DNA of 64,000 nt. Source: Candidatus Nitrosopumilus sp. (GTDB lineage Archaea > Thermoproteota > Nitrososphaeria > Nitrososphaerales > Nitrosopumilaceae). Positions 62,373 through 64,000 of the stretch are shown piece after piece (the stretch's first letter is position 1; the number at the start of each line of letters is the position of its first letter). A program made the translations under genes and the position numbers. Location of the stretch: contig JABSRD010000006.1 of the NCBI GenBank assembly GCA_013215285.1, positions 145,055 to 209,054 on the forward strand. Reading direction: 5' to 3'. The notes beneath the pieces were generated by a model, which worked only from the letters and a program-made list of their open reading frames with translations, was not told the DNA's origin and ran no database searches.

Positions 62373-63135
62373 GGATTGTAACAAAAAATTTTCAATTAAT
62401 CTAGGATTTGAGGGTATGCACGCTAGCCCTCAGGTTATCACATCAGCTATGCAGTTATACTTTACAGGTGAATCATACAGGAATATTGAAAAGTTTTTGA
62501 ATTTACAAGGTACAAAGTTTAGTCATGTAGCTATCTATGAGTGGATTAAAAAATATGTCTCACTCATGGATAATTATCTGCAAACCATAACTCCTAAAGT
62601 AGGTGACAAGTGGCACGCAGATGAAGTATGGTTAAAAATTAATGGAGATAAAAAATATCTGTTTGCCATGATGGATCACGATACAAGATTTTGGATAGCC
62701 CAAGAAGTCGCAGATAGTAAATTCAAGCATGACGCTCAAAATCACTTAAAGAAAGGTAAAACACTAACAAAAAAGATACCCTCTGTTTTTGTTACGGATG
62801 GACTTCCAGCTTATGATGACGCTTTCAAAAAGGAATTTGCACCTAAAAATGATTTCCAAAAGAAAAGTGAACATATCAAAGAAATTCATTTTAAAAATCA
62901 AAGAAAGAACAACAACATTGAAGAAAGACTAAACGGAGAGTTCAGGGATAGAGAGAAAACCTTTAGAGGATTAAAAAAAGATAATTCTCCAGCTATTGCA
63001 GGTATTCAACTATACCATAATTATCTAAGACCTCATTCCAGTTTAAACAATGATACACCAGCTACTCGAGCTGGAGTTATCATTAAAGGGGATAATAAGT
63101 GGATTACAATCATTCAAAATGCAAAGAAAGACTAG
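62341..63135 (+). CDS. IS6/IS240-like transposase, N-terminally truncated
   Basis: 264 residues that align with the transposase at 2848 from its second zinc-ribbon half (QRYSCKDCNKKFSINLGFEG) to the C terminus (NKWITIIQNAKKD). The DDE residues are all present: Asp in HADEVW, Asp in VTDGLPAYDD, Glu in EERLNGEFRDREK. The SWIM finger and first ribbon half are missing. The protein may be inactive in binding its ends. The pair is about half identical, so they are different elements, not recent copies. Confidence 0.85.
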   Translation: MSKEIQRYSCKDCNKKFSINLGFEGMHASPQVITSAMQLYFTGESYRNIEKFLNLQGTKFSHVAIYEWIKKYVSLMDNYLQTITPKVGDKWHADEVWLKINGDKKYLFAMMDHDTRFWIAQEVADSKFKHDAQNHLKKGKTLTKKIPSVFVTDGLPAYDDAFKKEFAPKNDFQKKSEHIKEIHFKNQRKNNNIEERLNGEFRDREKTFRGLKKDNSPAIAGIQLYHNYLRPHSSLNNDTPATRAGVIIKGDNKWITIIQNAKKD

Positions 63136-63168
63136 TAACTTTTTTTATTATACCTCAAATTTACAATG

Positions 63169-63339
63169 TTATTTCTCAGATGTAAAAATGTAAACTTTAC
63201 ATTTATTGCAATAATAGACATTTGGCTCTCGTGATTCTAACTTGTTTTTACAATAAGGACAGTGTTCACTAAAAAGATCAATTATTACTTTTACAACCAA
63301 TCCTGCAACTATTCCAATTGCAAGTGCAGGTAATACCAT
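63169..63339 (-). CDS. Small membrane zinc-ribbon protein (56 aa)
   Basis: From ATG 63339. One membrane helix (MVLPALAIGIVAGLVVKVII) is followed by a zinc ribbon with CPYC and CNKC 17 residues apart. It is a clear single-pass protein with an exposed metal site. No family is recognised. Convergent with the truncated transposase. Confidence 0.65.
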   Translation of the reverse strand: MVLPALAIGIVAGLVVKVIIDLFSEHCPYCKNKLESREPNVYYCNKCKVYIFTSEK

Positions 63340-63469
63340 GTTTTAGAAAAAAGTGGTATCTTCTTAAATCTATCGATCTAGCAAAAGCCCCGACACTTAA
63401 CTAAGAGAAAACTTTATGACAAGCTCCGATTACTTAACAGTACCCACTATACCATACCGTGATGAGCCG

Positions 63470-63486
63470 ACTCAAAAATTGAGTCG
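63470..63486. repeat. Perfect inverted repeat
   Basis: gactcaa-aaa-ttgagtc, a 17-base hairpin, followed by a similar gattcaaaaatc stretch. It lies 72 bases before the last gene. It could be an operator, a weak terminator or an element end. Confidence 0.4.
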
Positions 63487-63557
63487 ATTCAAAAATCAAT
63501 ACATTTGTTGTGTAATCTCAGTCATGATGTATTTTAAATAATCAAACAGTAGATTTA

Positions 63558-63968
63558 ATGTATATGGTGTTAAATGATTTAGAATTATGTATTGTATCTG
63601 CAAAATCAATGAGACTTTCAGAGAGTGAATCAATGCAATACTTGAAGGATAATGGGCATGAGATAGACCGTGCAACTTACTATAGAAGATTAGGTCATAT
63701 ATCTGCGGAGTCCAAAGAAAGAGCATTTGAGATAGCAAAAAATTTTCTTGAGGATCACATAAGCACAATAGATGAATTACAAAGTATCAAAAAAATGATG
63801 TATCAAAATTACATATTAGAAGATGATAAATTTAAAAAAACAATGATACTAGTAAAGATAACTGAATTATTCCCATTTATCTCAGCATATAGAGAAGCAA
63901 CAAAACACATCATAGAAGGTGTGAAAAAGAAAGTTAAATCTCAAGATAATTTAGGTTTGTTTTTTTGA
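63558..63968 (+). CDS. Hypothetical protein (136 aa) with HTH-like N terminus
   Basis: 136 residues. The first 60 (LNDLELCIVSAKSMRLSESE, then GHEIDRATYYRRLGHI) have an HTH-like pattern as in terminase-small-subunit-like or regulator proteins of mobile elements. The rest is helical and basic (SAYREATKHIIEGVKKKV). No family is recognised. The end of the window follows 32 bases later. Confidence 0.55.
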   Translation: MYMVLNDLELCIVSAKSMRLSESESMQYLKDNGHEIDRATYYRRLGHISAESKERAFEIAKNFLEDHISTIDELQSIKKMMYQNYILEDDKFKKTMILVKITELFPFISAYREATKHIIEGVKKKVKSQDNLGLFF

Positions 63969-64000
63969 TGTGTCACCCGTAATGAATAGCCATTTAAAAT

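Overview
The window is from an ammonia-oxidising archaeon of the Nitrososphaerota (Thaumarchaeota), most like Nitrosopumilus or Nitrosarchaeum. The evidence is a very AT-rich genome, eukaryote-type information genes (S30e, L21e, RpoF, RadA, DnaG, TFB, two TBPs, proteasome alpha), a type IB topoisomerase typical of this phylum, an ADP-forming acyl-CoA synthetase next to an enoyl-CoA hydratase as in the thaumarchaeal 3-hydroxypropionate/4-hydroxybutyrate cycle, and copper enzymes including a NirK-like protein. The genus is inferred from gene content only.

Layout. 1-1.9 kb: a radical SAM gene cut by the window edge, then S30e. 1.9-5.1 kb: an accessory insert with a three-gene ribbon-helix-helix (RHH) operon divergent from a SWIM-zinc-finger transposase, a winged-helix gene and small ORFs. 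5.2-12.5 kb: core genes (radA, rlmN, the L21e-rpoF-DUF655-ksgA-hemK block, icd, a phosphoesterase, tRNA-Ser, an Elf1-like zinc ribbon). 12.5-33.9 kb: mixed housekeeping and regulation, with two near-identical TBPs, TFB, inositol-phosphate genes, intron-containing tRNA-Met, topoisomerase IB, a helicase divergent from a DNA methyltransferase, TatA, UbiE-like and PsmA. 34.0-39.1 kb: a copper/secretion region with the NirK-like gene, small exported proteins and an RHH gene, spread with five copies of one 22-bp dyad; then an eroded reductase and a 423-bp inverted-repeat element. 39-53.7 kb: metabolism (glutamate dehydrogenase, the carbon-fixation pair, a multicopper oxidase, IscA, DnaG, riboflavin kinase and FAD synthetase, DphB, and LysK-LysX-LysW). 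53.7-64 kb: an accessory tail with a frameshifted gene, a giant surface protein interrupted by one TGA, unknown genes, a truncated second transposase and a hendecad-repeat protein.

Systems that work together: LysW carrier biosynthesis; riboflavin to FMN to FAD; 3-hydroxypropionate to acryloyl-CoA; inositol phosphate and its lipid or osmolyte products; and basal transcription (TBP, TBP, TFB, RpoF, Elf1-like). The most novel signal is the dyad family at 34.1-37.2 kb with an RHH gene inside it. Other noteworthy features are four convergent gene pairs with interlocked stop codons, a tRNA intron at an unusual place, a DphB-DUF357 fusion, tandem repeats in the RadA tail, and four genes broken by single lesions. 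At least eight short genes, mostly metal-binding or RHH proteins, are annotated from direct translation.
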